Below, one piece after another: positions 18,982 through 27,427 of a DNA stretch of 64,000 nt. The translations under genes were made by a program, and so were the position numbers. This stretch comes from Paracoccus denitrificans (GTDB lineage: Bacteria; Pseudomonadota; Alphaproteobacteria; Rhodobacterales; Rhodobacteraceae). The DNA is taken from positions 36,832-100,831 of the forward strand of contig VAFL01000011.1 in the NCBI GenBank assembly GCA_005768755.1, in the 5' to 3' direction. The notes below the pieces were generated by a model. The model was not told where the DNA came from. It saw only the letters and a program-made list of their open reading frames with translations, and searched no databases. Position 1 is the first letter of the stretch, and each line of letters starts with the position of its first letter.

Positions 18982-19112
18982 TTGACAAGCAGGTGATTCC
19001 TCACTACGTCACACCAGCCCGAAAGGGAATCACCTCTCTGGTGAAATGGCTGAGGCCCGAAATTGAATTTCGGGCCTTTGGTTGTGAAAAAAGGTTCCGG
19101 TGCTACGGAACC
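18982..19112 (+). promoter_or_regulatory. rpsM leader: candidate promoter and three hairpins
   Basis: TTGACA (18982-18987) and TACGTC (19005-19010) with a 17-base spacer form a candidate promoter with a weak -10. Then come three inverted repeats: AGGTGATTCC (18991-19000)/GGAATCACCT (19026-19035); AGGCCCGAAATT (19053-19064)/AATTTCGGGCCT (19066-19077) followed by TTG; and GGTTCCG (19093-19099)/CGGAACC (19106-19112), ending 21 bases before the rpsM start. The first arm lies inside the promoter spacer, so either the promoter or that hairpin is wrong, or it is an operator. In E. coli the alpha operon leader is bound by S4. Confidence 0.45.
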
Positions 19113-19133
19113 GCAACTTGAAAAGGATAACGC

Positions 19134-19502
19134 GTGGCTCGTATTGCTGGCGTCAACATTCCGACGGGGAAACGTGTCCCCATCGCACTGACATACATTC
19201 ATGGCATCGGTCCGACCTTTGCCGAACAGATCATTGCTTCGGTCGGCATCGATCCGACCCGTCGCGTCAATGATCTGACCGACGCGGAAGTTCTTCAGAT
19301 CCGCGAATATATTGATGCCAACCTGACCGTCGAAGGCGACCTGCGCCGTGAGACCCAGATGAACATCAAGCGCCTGATGGATCTGGGTTCCTACCGTGGC
19401 CTGCGTCACCGTCGCGGCCTTCCGGTCCGCGGTCAGCGCACCCACACCAATGCCCGCACCCGCAAGGGCCCGGCGAAACCGATCGCCGGCAAGAAGAAGT
19501 AA
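19134..19502 (+). CDS. rpsM: Small ribosomal subunit protein S13 (uS13)
   Basis: 122 residues from a GTG start with AAAGGA seven bases upstream. The start is ARIAGVNIPTGKRV and the C-terminal block is RGLPVRGQRTHTNARTRKGP. S13 sits in the small-subunit head and contacts P-site tRNA. It heads the alpha operon rpsM-rpsK-rpoA-rplQ. Confidence 0.98.
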   Translation: MARIAGVNIPTGKRVPIALTYIHGIGPTFAEQIIASVGIDPTRRVNDLTDAEVLQIREYIDANLTVEGDLRRETQMNIKRLMDLGSYRGLRHRRGLPVRGQRTHTNARTRKGPAKPIAGKKK

Positions 19503-19514
19503 GGAGGCAGGCAG

Positions 19515-19904
19515 ATGGCACGTGACAAGACGCGCACCAAGCGCAAGGAACGCAAGAACATCGCCACGGGTGTGGCGCATGTGAACAGCTCGTTCAACAA
19601 CACCAAGATCCTGATCTCTGACGTTCAGGGCAACGCCATTTCCTGGTCCTCGGCTGGCACCATGGGCTTCAAGGGTTCGCGTAAATCGACCCCTTATGCT
19701 GCCCAGATGGCTGCAGAAGACGCAGGCAAGAAGGCGCAGGAGCACGGCGTCCGCACGCTGGAAGTTGAAGTTCAGGGCCCCGGCTCTGGCCGCGAATCGG
19801 CGCTGCGCGCGCTGGCGGCTGTCGGCTTCAACATCACCGCGATCCGCGACGTGACCCCGATTGCCCATAACGGCTGCCGTCCGCCCAAGCGCCGCCGCGT
19901 CTGA
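19515..19904 (+). CDS. rpsK: Small ribosomal subunit protein S11 (uS11)
   Basis: 129 residues with GVAHVNSSFNNTKI, GFKGSRKSTPYAAQ and the end NGCRPPKRRRV. S11 lies on the platform near the mRNA exit. It is followed by a hairpin and then rpoA, without rpsD between, as in other alphaproteobacteria. Confidence 0.98.
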   Translation: MARDKTRTKRKERKNIATGVAHVNSSFNNTKILISDVQGNAISWSSAGTMGFKGSRKSTPYAAQMAAEDAGKKAQEHGVRTLEVEVQGPGSGRESALRALAAVGFNITAIRDVTPIAHNGCRPPKRRRV

Positions 19905-19918
19905 TCGGACCATAATAG

Positions 19919-19956
19919 CCCGTCTGCGCTGCACTTCGCGGCGCAGACGGGAATTT
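19919..19956 (+). terminator. Terminator-like hairpin between rpsK and rpoA
   Basis: An 11-pair perfect stem, CCCGTCTGCGC (19919-19929) and GCGCAGACGGG (19941-19951), followed by AATTTTCG. The T-run is short, so this is probably a partial terminator or attenuator that lowers rpoA relative to the ribosomal genes. Confidence 0.5.
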
Positions 19957-20021
19957 TCGCATTTCACCTCGGGCGTTCCGATTGCTGGTCATGGGATCGG
20001 AACAGGTATGGAGGCAATCGC

Positions 20022-21038
20022 ATGATCCACAAGAACTGGGCTGAACTGATCAAGCCCGCACAGCTGGACGTCAAGACCGGCGCTGACGCGACCCGCACGG
20101 CGAGACTGGTCGCCGAACCGCTGGAACGCGGCTTTGGCCTGACGCTTGGCAACGCGCTGCGCCGCGTGCTGCTGTCCTCATTGCAGGGCGCGGCCATCAC
20201 CAGCGTGCAGATCGACAATGTGCTGCATGAATTCTCGTCAGTGCCGGGCGTCCGTGAAGACGTCACCGACATCGTGCTGAACCTGAAGGGTGTGACCCTG
20301 AAGATGGATGTGGACGGCACCAAGCGCCTGACGCTGTCCGCCAAGGGCCCGGGCGAGGTCAAGGCCGGTGACATTCAGGAAACGGCCGGGATCACGATCC
20401 TGAACCGCGACCATGTCATCTGCCACCTGGACGACGGTGCCGATCTGAACATGGAACTGACCGTTGCCCCCGGCAAAGGTTACGTCGCGGCCGAGAAGAA
20501 CCGCCCCGAGGATGCGCCGATCGGCCTGATTCCGATTGATGCCATCTTCTCGCCGGTGAAGCGCGTCAGCTACGAAGTCACCCCGACCCGCGAAGGTCAG
20601 GTTCTGGACTATGACAAGCTGACCATGAAGATCGAAACCGATGGTTCGCTGACCCCGGACGACGCCGTGGCTTATGCCGCGCGCATCCTTCAGGACCAGC
20701 TGTCGGTCTTCGTGAACTTCGACGAACCGGAAGCGGCCCGCGCGCAAAGCGACGATGACGGTCTGGAATTCGATCCGCGTCTTCTGAAGAAGGTGGACGA
20801 GCTGGAACTGTCGGTCCGTTCGGCCAATTGCCTGAAGAACGACAATATCGTCTATATCGGCGACCTGATCCAGAAGACCGAAGCCGAGATGCTGCGCACC
20901 CCGAACTTCGGCCGCAAGTCCCTGAACGAGATCAAGGAAGTGCTTTCGGGCATGGGTCTGCATCTGGGCATGGACGTTGTCGACTGGCCGCCGGAGAACA
21001 TCGAAGATCTGGCCAAGCGCTTCGACGACCAATTCTGA
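20022..21038 (+). CDS. rpoA: RNA polymerase alpha subunit
   Basis: 338 residues. The N-terminal assembly domain has EPLERGFGLTLGNALRRVLLSS split over residues 32-53; the linker is acidic (about 235-250); the C-terminal domain has the SVRSANCLKNDNI and PNFGRKSLNEIKE helices that bind UP elements and activators. A GGAGG site lies eight bases before the ATG. Alpha dimerises to start polymerase assembly. Confidence 0.99.
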   Translation: MIHKNWAELIKPAQLDVKTGADATRTARLVAEPLERGFGLTLGNALRRVLLSSLQGAAITSVQIDNVLHEFSSVPGVREDVTDIVLNLKGVTLKMDVDGTKRLTLSAKGPGEVKAGDIQETAGITILNRDHVICHLDDGADLNMELTVAPGKGYVAAEKNRPEDAPIGLIPIDAIFSPVKRVSYEVTPTREGQVLDYDKLTMKIETDGSLTPDDAVAYAARILQDQLSVFVNFDEPEAARAQSDDDGLEFDPRLLKKVDELELSVRSANCLKNDNIVYIGDLIQKTEAEMLRTPNFGRKSLNEIKEVLSGMGLHLGMDVVDWPPENIEDLAKRFDDQF

Positions 21039-21152
21039 TTTCGGCCGGGGCGGTTTGACCGCCCCGCCAAATATCGGGCCTTCCGCCCCAAGGAGAGCGG
21101 TCCGCACGCATGGACCGCCAGACAAAGCAAAAGACGTAAAAGGAGAAACATC

Positions 21153-21572
21153 ATGCGTCACGCACGTGGCTATCGCCGCCTTAACCGCACCCACGAACAC
21201 CGCAAGGCGCTGTTCGCCAACATGGCCGGCTCGCTGATCGAGCACGAGCAGATCAAGACCACGCTTCCGAAAGCCAAGGAACTGCGTCCGATCGTTGAAA
21301 AACTGATCACGCTGGCCAAGCGCGGCGATCTGCACGCCCGCCGTCAGGCTGCAGCCGCACTGAAGCAGGACATCCATGTTGCAAAGCTGTTCGACGCCCT
21401 GGGCGAGCGTTACAAGGATCGTCAGGGCGGCTATGTTCGCATTCTGAAGGCCGGCTTCCGTTATGGTGACATGGCCCCCATGGCCATTATCGAACTGGTT
21501 GACCGCGATCCGGCCGCCAAAGGTGCCGCCGACCGCGCCCGCACCGAGGCCGAGGATATGGCCGAAGAGTGA
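21153..21572 (+). CDS. rplQ: Large ribosomal subunit protein L17 (bL17)
   Basis: 139 residues starting MRHARGYRRLNRTHEHRKAL, with the EQIKTTLPKAKELRP block. An AAGGAG site precedes the ATG. It is the last gene of the alpha operon and is followed by a strong terminator. Confidence 0.98.
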   Translation: MRHARGYRRLNRTHEHRKALFANMAGSLIEHEQIKTTLPKAKELRPIVEKLITLAKRGDLHARRQAAAALKQDIHVAKLFDALGERYKDRQGGYVRILKAGFRYGDMAPMAIIELVDRDPAAKGAADRARTEAEDMAEE

Positions 21573-21590
21573 TTCGGACCTGAATTGGAA

Positions 21591-21626
21591 AAAGCCCCGT
21601 TGCGCGCCCGCAGCGGGGCTTTTTTC
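21591..21626 (+). terminator. Rho-independent terminator after rplQ
   Basis: Stem AAAGCCCCG (21591-21599) and CGGGGCTTT (21614-21622) followed by more T residues. It closes the alpha operon and isolates it from the luxR-luxI genes. Confidence 0.92.
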
Positions 21627-21658
21627 GTTTTCAAACCGGTCAGGACAGAACAATTTCT

Positions 21659-21675
21659 TAACCGAATCGGGGTTA
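21659..21675. promoter_or_regulatory. Dyad upstream of luxR, possible lux-box-like site
   Basis: TAACC (21659-21663) and GGTTA (21671-21675) flank a seven-base centre in the AT-richer 216-base region between the rplQ terminator and luxR. LuxR-type proteins bind dyads of 16-22 bases, but no consensus for this subgroup was recognised and the site is 167 bases before the start codon. The rest of the region shows no gene. Confidence 0.2.
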
Positions 21676-21842
21676 TCTTCGCCAAATGTGGATGGTTATG
21701 GCAGGTGATCGGCTAGGTATTGTCGGATTTCAGCCTCTGATCTCTACATCTTGTGATTGCTGTGTGGAATCGTGCTTCACTTAACGGAAGAAACGATCCA
21801 TTGTTCATATGTGTCCCTATAGTTGAGCCGAAATCTAATACC

Positions 21843-22454
21843 ATGTCGTCCAGAGCCGAGATTACGTCGCTGCTTGCAAGGCTGAACCCACTTGCACCGA
21901 CGGGCTATTTTATTGGGCTTCATATCCGGTTTGCCGCGCCGATCATGCAGTTTCAAACCTATTCGCGTGAATGGTCGGATCATTACTCGGCCAAGGCATA
22001 TGCGCTGCGCGACCCCATGATCGCCTGGGGATTTTCAACGAATGGTGCGGTCAGGTGGTCGCAGCTGCCGGTGCCCGACACATTTGGCATCCTCAACGAT
22101 GCGGCTTCGTTCGGGATGAAATACGGTGTTGCCGTCTCGGTCGGGCCGATCAGTTCGCGCAGTATCGCCGGCGTCACGCGCGGTGACCGCGAACATAGCG
22201 ATTCCGAGATCGAGCAGATCTCGAAACTCATCCGTCAGCTCCATGAATTAACGGAGCCCCCGGATAGCCTGACAAAGGCTCAGATCGAGGCCCTTCGGTG
22301 TATCGCGGAAGGTGATCGTCATGCTGCAGCGGCTGCCAAGCTTGGTATCACGGAAAGCGCTTTCAAGGCCCGGCTTATCTCTGCCCGGGAAAGGCTTATG
22401 GCCAGAACCACCGCCGAGGCGCTTCAGCGGGCCAAGGAATACCGTCTGTTGTAG
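21843..22454 (+). CDS. luxR: LuxR-family quorum-sensing regulator (autoinducer-binding plus HTH)
   Basis: 203 residues, shorter than LuxR/TraR (about 235-250). The autoinducer domain (about 15-135) keeps the ligand-pocket residues W44, Y48, D58, P59 and W72 (EWSDHY, RDPMIAW). The GerE-type HTH (about 140-200) has LTKAQIEALRCIAEG and AAKLGITESAFKARL. luxI follows by 59 bases, so the pair should make and sense an acyl-homoserine lactone. In-frame sequence extends to 21753, but those residues are not family-like. The ATG at 21843 has no good ribosome site, so the start is uncertain. Confidence 0.88.
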   Translation: MSSRAEITSLLARLNPLAPTGYFIGLHIRFAAPIMQFQTYSREWSDHYSAKAYALRDPMIAWGFSTNGAVRWSQLPVPDTFGILNDAASFGMKYGVAVSVGPISSRSIAGVTRGDREHSDSEIEQISKLIRQLHELTEPPDSLTKAQIEALRCIAEGDRHAAAAAKLGITESAFKARLISARERLMARTTAEALQRAKEYRLL

Positions 22455-22479
22455 GGCATCGCCCGTCGAAACGCATAAG

Positions 22480-22503
22480 CCTGGGGCCACACCTCATCCC
22501 AGG
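22480..22503 (+). promoter_or_regulatory. Inverted repeat overlapping the luxI ribosome site
   Basis: CCTGGG (22480-22485) and CCCAGG (22498-22503) with a 12-base spacer. The second arm overlaps the AGGAG ribosome site of luxI (22501-22505). It could be a lux-box-like operator or an mRNA hairpin that hides the ribosome site. Short arms make chance a real alternative. Confidence 0.25.
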
Positions 22504-22513
22504 AGTAACTACC

Positions 22514-23104
22514 ATGCAGACGACAACGATTTCCTTCACAAATATGCACATTCATGGTGAGCTGTTTGCCAATATTCTTCGCGCCCGCCGGCAGAGTTTC
22601 ATTGTTCAGAACAATTGGGACTTGCCACAGGCAGAAGGGATGGAGTTCGACCAGTACGACACGCCGGCGTCACGCTGGGTGGCCGTTCACGAACGCGGCG
22701 AGGTGCTGGCGGGCATACGACTGACGCCCACCACGGCGCGCTGCGGCATCTATTCCTACATGATCCGCGATGCGCAGAAGGGCATTCTTGGCGGCTCGAT
22801 CCCGAAAGATCTGCTGTTTGGCGAAGCCCCTGTTGACGCGCATGTCTGGGAATCCAGCCGCGTTTTCGTCAGCCATAATGTGCCTATGGGTATCCGGCGC
22901 AAGGTCCATGCGGAACTGATTTCGGGTCTGAACCAGGCCGCGCGTGAACTAGGCGCGGTGCGCCATATCGGGCTGATCGACGCGAATTGGCCCCGGTGGT
23001 ACCGCCGCTGCGGCATGGAAGGTGAGGCCCTGGGTCCGGTGTTGAATTTTGACGATGGCGCATTTCAGGTCGTCGCGACGAATCTGACCCAGAAGCTGCA
23101 CTGA
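22514..23104 (+). CDS. luxI: Acyl-homoserine-lactone synthase (LuxI family)
   Basis: 196 residues. The family's conserved residues are in place: R26 and F29 (RRQSF), W35, D46 and D49 (EFDQYD), R69 (AGIRL), and E113 with R116 (WESSR). It joins an acyl chain from acyl-ACP to S-adenosylmethionine to make the signal. It has AGGAG nine bases before the ATG and lies just behind luxR. The acyl chain length cannot be read from the sequence. Confidence 0.93.
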   Translation: MQTTTISFTNMHIHGELFANILRARRQSFIVQNNWDLPQAEGMEFDQYDTPASRWVAVHERGEVLAGIRLTPTTARCGIYSYMIRDAQKGILGGSIPKDLLFGEAPVDAHVWESSRVFVSHNVPMGIRRKVHAELISGLNQAARELGAVRHIGLIDANWPRWYRRCGMEGEALGPVLNFDDGAFQVVATNLTQKLH

Positions 23105-23145
23105 CCCTTTTGCTTGGCGGGCGGCAGGTTTATCTTCCGCCTGTC

Positions 23146-24498
23146 ATGGCTGATCTTTTCGATAACACGCCCGATCAGGACTCGCCCTCGCCGGGCGCCG
23201 CCTCGGTTCGGGCGGCGCCTTTGGCGGACCGTATTCGGCCGCGCGCCCTGTCCGAGGTGATCGGCCAGCAAAAGGTGCTTGATGCCGATGGCCCGCTTGG
23301 CGCAATGCTGGGGGCCGGCAGCCTGTCCTCGGTGATCCTGTGGGGACCGCCGGGGGTCGGCAAGACCACGATTGCGCGCCTGCTGGCGGATGAAACGGAC
23401 CTGCATTTCGTGCAGATCAGTGCAATATTCTCGGGCGTGCCCGAGTTGCGAAAGGTGTTCGAGGCAGCAAAGCTGCGCCGCCAGCAGGGCGGCGGCACGC
23501 TGCTTTTCGTCGACGAGATCCACCGCTTCAACCGCGCACAGCAGGACAGTTTCCTGCCGCATATGGAAGACGGCACAATTCTTCTGGTCGGTGCGACGAC
23601 CGAAAATCCCAGCTTCGAACTGAATGCCGCGCTTCTGTCGCGCGCGCAGGTGATTGTGCTGAAACGCCTTGATCTGGCCGATCTGGAATTGCTGGCCCAA
23701 CGGGCAGAGCGTGAATTGGGCCGGGAGCTTCCGCTGGACGGCCCCGCGCGCGAGGCGCTGCTGGAAATGTCAGACGGTGACGGGCGCGCCAGCCTGAACC
23801 TGATCGAACAGGTCATGGCCTGGAAGGTCGACGGCCGATTGTCGGTTGAACAATTGTCGCAGCGCCTGATGAAACGCGCGACCCTTTATGACAAATCGGG
23901 AGAGGAACATTACAATCTGATCTCGGCACTGCACAAATCGGTTCGGGGGTCCGACCCGGATGCGGCGCTTTACTGGTTGGCGCGAATGCTGGAAGGGGGC
24001 GAGGATCCAAGGTATCTGGCCCGCCGTTTGACCCGCATGGCGATCGAGGATATCGGCCTGGCCGATCCGGCCGCGCAGCGCCACTGTCTTGACGCATGGG
24101 CGCTTTATGAACGCCTGGGCAGCCCGGAGGGAGAGCTGGCGCTGGCGCAGGCCACGATCTATCTCGCGCTGGCACCGAAATCCAATGCCGGCTATGTCGC
24201 CTATAAATCGGCGCGGCGCGAGGCAAAGCGCACCGGCAGCCTGATGCCGCCCGCAAATATCCTTAATGCGCCGACGAAGCTTATGAAGGAACAGGGCTAC
24301 GGCGAGGGCTATCACTACGACCACGATGCCGAGGACGGCTTTTCTGGTGATAATTATTTCCCCGACGGAATGAAGCGTCCGGTCCTTTACACGCCGGTTG
24401 AACGCGGCTTTGAACGAGAACTGAAAAAGCGCCTCGACTGGTTTGTCGGGCTGCGGGCAAAGCGTTCGGCAAAACATGAACGCGACGGCGACGGTTGA
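23146..24498 (+). CDS. rarA: Replication-associated recombination protein RarA (MgsA), AAA+ ATPase
   Basis: 450 residues. Walker A GPPGVGKTT (about 68-76), Walker B LFVDEIHRFN, sensor GATTENPSFELN, then the RarA C-terminal tetramerisation domain with HKSVRGSDPDAALYWLARML. RarA acts at stalled replication forks and gaps. The start at 23146 (MADLFD) is the family start; the ribosome site is weak. Its 3' end overlaps the non-coding frame upstream of crcB only. Confidence 0.96.
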   Translation: MADLFDNTPDQDSPSPGAASVRAAPLADRIRPRALSEVIGQQKVLDADGPLGAMLGAGSLSSVILWGPPGVGKTTIARLLADETDLHFVQISAIFSGVPELRKVFEAAKLRRQQGGGTLLFVDEIHRFNRAQQDSFLPHMEDGTILLVGATTENPSFELNAALLSRAQVIVLKRLDLADLELLAQRAERELGRELPLDGPAREALLEMSDGDGRASLNLIEQVMAWKVDGRLSVEQLSQRLMKRATLYDKSGEEHYNLISALHKSVRGSDPDAALYWLARMLEGGEDPRYLARRLTRMAIEDIGLADPAAQRHCLDAWALYERLGSPEGELALAQATIYLALAPKSNAGYVAYKSARREAKRTGSLMPPANILNAPTKLMKEQGYGEGYHYDHDAEDGFSGDNYFPDGMKRPVLYTPVERGFERELKKRLDWFVGLRAKRSAKHERDGDG

Positions 24499-24529
24499 CG
24501 GCGCTACCGGGGCAGGGCAGGGACGAAGG

Positions 24530-24907
24530 ATGACAGCGACTTTCCTACTTGTGGCCGCAGGCGGCGCAATCGGTGCTTCTGCGCGCCATGCGGTGAACCT
24601 GACGGCATTGCGCCTGTTCGGTCCGGGCTTTCCTGTGGCGACGCTGACGGTCAATGTGATCGGATCGCTGCTGATGGGTCTGCTGGTTGCCTGGCTGGGG
24701 CTTCGCGGCACGACGTATCAGGCGGCCTTTCTGATGACCGGTCTGCTGGGTGGCTTCACCACGTTCTCGGCATTTTCGGTGGATGCTCTGGTGCTGATTG
24801 ATCGCGGCCAGACGGGTCTTGCACTGGCCTATATTCTAGGTTCGGTTTCGCTGTCCCTGCTGGCGGCTTTTGCCGGTATGGCCATTGGACGGGGTATTCT
24901 TGCATGA
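24530..24907 (+). CDS. crcB: Fluoride channel CrcB/Fluc
   Basis: 125 residues with four membrane helices. Fluc signatures are present: GGAIGASARH (11-20), N42 with GSLLMG, and GGFTTFSAFS (74-83), which holds the phenylalanine and sodium-site residues of the channel. It exports fluoride. No fluoride riboswitch was seen in the 31 bases upstream. In-frame ATGs at 24443 and 24476 are inside or next to rarA and not family-like. It starts a four-gene unit with ATGA overlaps. Confidence 0.93.
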   Translation: MTATFLLVAAGGAIGASARHAVNLTALRLFGPGFPVATLTVNVIGSLLMGLLVAWLGLRGTTYQAAFLMTGLLGGFTTFSAFSVDALVLIDRGQTGLALAYILGSVSLSLLAAFAGMAIGRGILA

Positions 24908-25950
24908 GCGGTGTTCAGACCATACGCGTGGGCACGGATGATGGCGATCAGCGCCTGGATCGCTGGTTGAAGAAAAGGTTTCCGCACCTGTCGCAGGGCA
25001 CCGTCGAAAAGATGTGCCGCAAGGGCGAATTGCGCGTCAACGGTGGCCGGGTCAAGGCCAACACGCGCGTGGAAGCCGGGCAGGAGGTGCGCGTGCCGCC
25101 GCTGCCTGATGCAGCACCTGATCCGAAATCAGAAGCGCCGCGCATCAATGACGCCGATACCGACATGATCCAGAAGGCGGTGATCTGGCAGGATCAGCAT
25201 ATCATTGCGCTGAACAAGCCGCCGGGGCTGCCCAGTCAGGGTGGCAGCGGGCAGGGCAATCGCCATGTCGACGGGTTAGGCGAGGCGCTGAAATTCGGCT
25301 ATAAGGAAAAGCCGAAACTGGTGCACCGGCTGGACAAGGATACATCGGGCGTGCTGCTTCTGGCGCGCACCGACCGCGTGGCGCGCGCCCTGTCGGAAGC
25401 GTTCCGCCATCGCGATACGCGCAAGATCTACTGGGCCGCTGTCGCCGGCGTGCCCAGCCCGAGGATGGGAACGATCCGCTACGGTCTGGTCAAGGCGCCC
25501 GGGCGTGGCGGCGGTGGCGAGGGCGAGAAGATGATCGCCGTCCACCCGCGCGATATCGACAAGACCGAAGGCGCGAAGCGTGCCACAACTGATTATGCCG
25601 TGCTGGACAATCTGGCGCAGCGGGCCAGCTGGTGCGCGCTTGTGCCGATCACCGGGCGGACCCACCAGCTTCGCGCCCATATGGCCGAACTGGGTCACCC
25701 TATCGTCGGTGACGGCAAATATGGCGGCTCGGGTCAGGAAAATCTAGGCGATGGCTGGGGCGCGCAATTGGGCGGAGAGATCAGTCGCAAGCTGCATCTT
25801 CATGCCCGCAGCATCAGCTTCACCCACCCGATCACCAAGGAACATATCACACTGACGGCCCCCTTGCCTGATCACATGAAACGGACCTGGAAAACACTTG
25901 GCTGGTATGAAAACGACGTGCCGGCCGACCCGTTCGAGGATCAGGAATGA
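24904..25950 (+). CDS. RluA-family rRNA pseudouridine synthase (RluC/RluD type)
   Basis: 348 residues. An N-terminal S4 RNA-binding domain (about 17-66, LDRWLKKRFPHLSQ) is followed by the RluA catalytic domain with HRLDKDTSG (141-149; D144 is the catalytic Asp) and TGRTHQLRAHMAELGHPIVGD around 250. It isomerises uridines in 23S rRNA; the closest functional type is RluC, but the target cannot be fixed here. Starts with an ATGA overlap on crcB. Confidence 0.93.
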   Translation: MSGVQTIRVGTDDGDQRLDRWLKKRFPHLSQGTVEKMCRKGELRVNGGRVKANTRVEAGQEVRVPPLPDAAPDPKSEAPRINDADTDMIQKAVIWQDQHIIALNKPPGLPSQGGSGQGNRHVDGLGEALKFGYKEKPKLVHRLDKDTSGVLLLARTDRVARALSEAFRHRDTRKIYWAAVAGVPSPRMGTIRYGLVKAPGRGGGGEGEKMIAVHPRDIDKTEGAKRATTDYAVLDNLAQRASWCALVPITGRTHQLRAHMAELGHPIVGDGKYGGSGQENLGDGWGAQLGGEISRKLHLHARSISFTHPITKEHITLTAPLPDHMKRTWKTLGWYENDVPADPFEDQE

Positions 25951-26600
25951 AGCTGGTCGTCTTTGATGTCGATGGCACGCTGATCGACAGCCAGGCACTG
26001 ATCGTGGGGGCGATGGATGCGGCCTTTGACAGCGTCGGGCTGCCCCCCGCCGGTCGTGATCGCGTCCTGTCCATCGTCGGGCTGTCGCTGGACATCGCGG
26101 TCGAGCGGTTGATGCCCGATGCAGCGCTGGCGCAGCGCGATGCGGCGGTCGAGGCGTATCGCCAGGCCTTCGTGACGCGCCGGATTTCCAGTGAAGCGCC
26201 GCTTTATCCGGGCGCGCGTGAATGCCTTGAGGGCCTTTCGTCGCGCGATGACCTGCTGCTGGCAGTCGCGACCGGGAAATCGCGGCGCGGACTTGATGCG
26301 ATGCTTGCCCATCACGGGTTGCGTGAACATTTTGTCAGCCTGCGGACTGCCGATGGACACCCGTCGAAACCGCATCCAGAGATGCTGCTGGCCGCGTGTG
26401 CCGATGCTGGCGTCGATCCCGGGGATGCGATCATGATCGGTGATACCGAATATGACATGCATATGGCGCAGGCGGCCGGAACGGCGGCAATTGGGGTCGC
26501 CTGGGGTTACCATCCGGCCGAGGCGCTGACGCAACTGTCGGTGCCCGTCGCATCTGATTTCGGCGCCCTTGGCAAGATGATCGAGGAATGGGCGAAATGA
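25947..26600 (+). CDS. HAD-family hydrolase, phosphoglycolate phosphatase-like
   Basis: 217 residues. HAD motif I is DVDGT (7-11, nucleophile D7), motif II is the VATGKS block, and motif IV is MIGDTEYD. The cap domain lies between motifs I and II as in the Gph/beta-phosphoglucomutase group. Substrate is not certain. The ATG overlaps the stop of the pseudouridine synthase gene (ATGA). In Rhodobacterales this gene is commonly paired with the ATP12 gene that follows. Confidence 0.88.
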   Translation: MKLVVFDVDGTLIDSQALIVGAMDAAFDSVGLPPAGRDRVLSIVGLSLDIAVERLMPDAALAQRDAAVEAYRQAFVTRRISSEAPLYPGARECLEGLSSRDDLLLAVATGKSRRGLDAMLAHHGLREHFVSLRTADGHPSKPHPEMLLAACADAGVDPGDAIMIGDTEYDMHMAQAAGTAAIGVAWGYHPAEALTQLSVPVASDFGALGKMIEEWAK

Positions 26601-27307
26601 GCGAATGGAAAGCGCGACGGTTCTGGAAGATCGCGGCGGCAGAGCCGGCGGATGACGGCTGGCGCGTGGTACTTGACGGCAAGCCGGTGATGACGCCGGG
26701 CAAACTGCCGCTCATTCTTCCGACCGAAGCGCTGGCGACGGCAGTTGCGGCCGAATGGGATGCGCAACAGGATGTCATAGATCCCCTGTCGATGCCCCTG
26801 ACCCGCGCATCGAACTCTGCAATCGAAAAGGTTACCCCGCAGTTCGAAGGCGTGGCAGACATGCTGGGCGCCTATGGCGACACTGATCTGTTGTCTTATC
26901 GCGCGACAGAGCCTGACCGGCTGCACGATCGCCAGAAAGCCGGCTGGGACCCGATGCTGGACTGGGCAGACAGTCATCACGGTGCACGGCTTGCGGTCAC
27001 GCGGGGGCTGATGCCGGTTGCGCAGGATCCGGGCGCGATTGCACGTCTGCGGGCGCGCATCGACAGCCTGACGCCATTTGAACTGACCGCGCTGCACGAT
27101 CTGGTGACGGTTCCAGGATCGCTGGTGCTGGGCCTCGCGGTATTGGACGGTCGGCTGACCGCCGCCGAAGCGCATGCACTGGCCCGCATCGACGAGGAAT
27201 TTCAGGCTGAAACCTGGGGGCGGGACGAAGAGGCTGATATCGCAGCGAAAAATCGGCTGGAAGCAATGCAGAATGCCGAGCGGTTGCTGCGGCTGCTGTC
27301 TTCGTGA
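26597..27307 (+). CDS. ATP12-family F1-ATPase assembly chaperone
   Basis: 236 residues. The ATP12 pattern is clear: ARRFWKIAA at the start, WRVVLDGKPVMTPGK, LATAVAAEWDAQ and PLSMPLTRASNSAI. In mitochondria ATP12 binds the F1 alpha subunit during assembly; the alphaproteobacterial homologue is assumed to do the same. The ATG at 26597 overlaps the HAD stop (ATGA); an in-frame start nine bases earlier is less likely. Confidence 0.92.
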   Translation: MSEWKARRFWKIAAAEPADDGWRVVLDGKPVMTPGKLPLILPTEALATAVAAEWDAQQDVIDPLSMPLTRASNSAIEKVTPQFEGVADMLGAYGDTDLLSYRATEPDRLHDRQKAGWDPMLDWADSHHGARLAVTRGLMPVAQDPGAIARLRARIDSLTPFELTALHDLVTVPGSLVLGLAVLDGRLTAAEAHALARIDEEFQAETWGRDEEADIAAKNRLEAMQNAERLLRLLSS

Positions 27308-27427
27308 TCGCGATCGGCGGCGCACCGCTTGACGCAGGCTTTTTGATCGGCGCAATATCGCGCATCGGTTCATGGCGTAGAAGATAAGCGCCAGGCGGGT
27401 CAGCCGTCTTTGCGGGAAGGGTAACAC

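Noticed and set aside
20238..21653. Long minus-strand frame opposite rpoA and rplQ
   Set aside because: Antisense shadow of two certain genes in GC-rich DNA; composition is not protein-like.
24499..24529. Fluoride riboswitch upstream of crcB
   Set aside because: Only 31 bases separate rarA and crcB and no pseudoknot pattern is seen.
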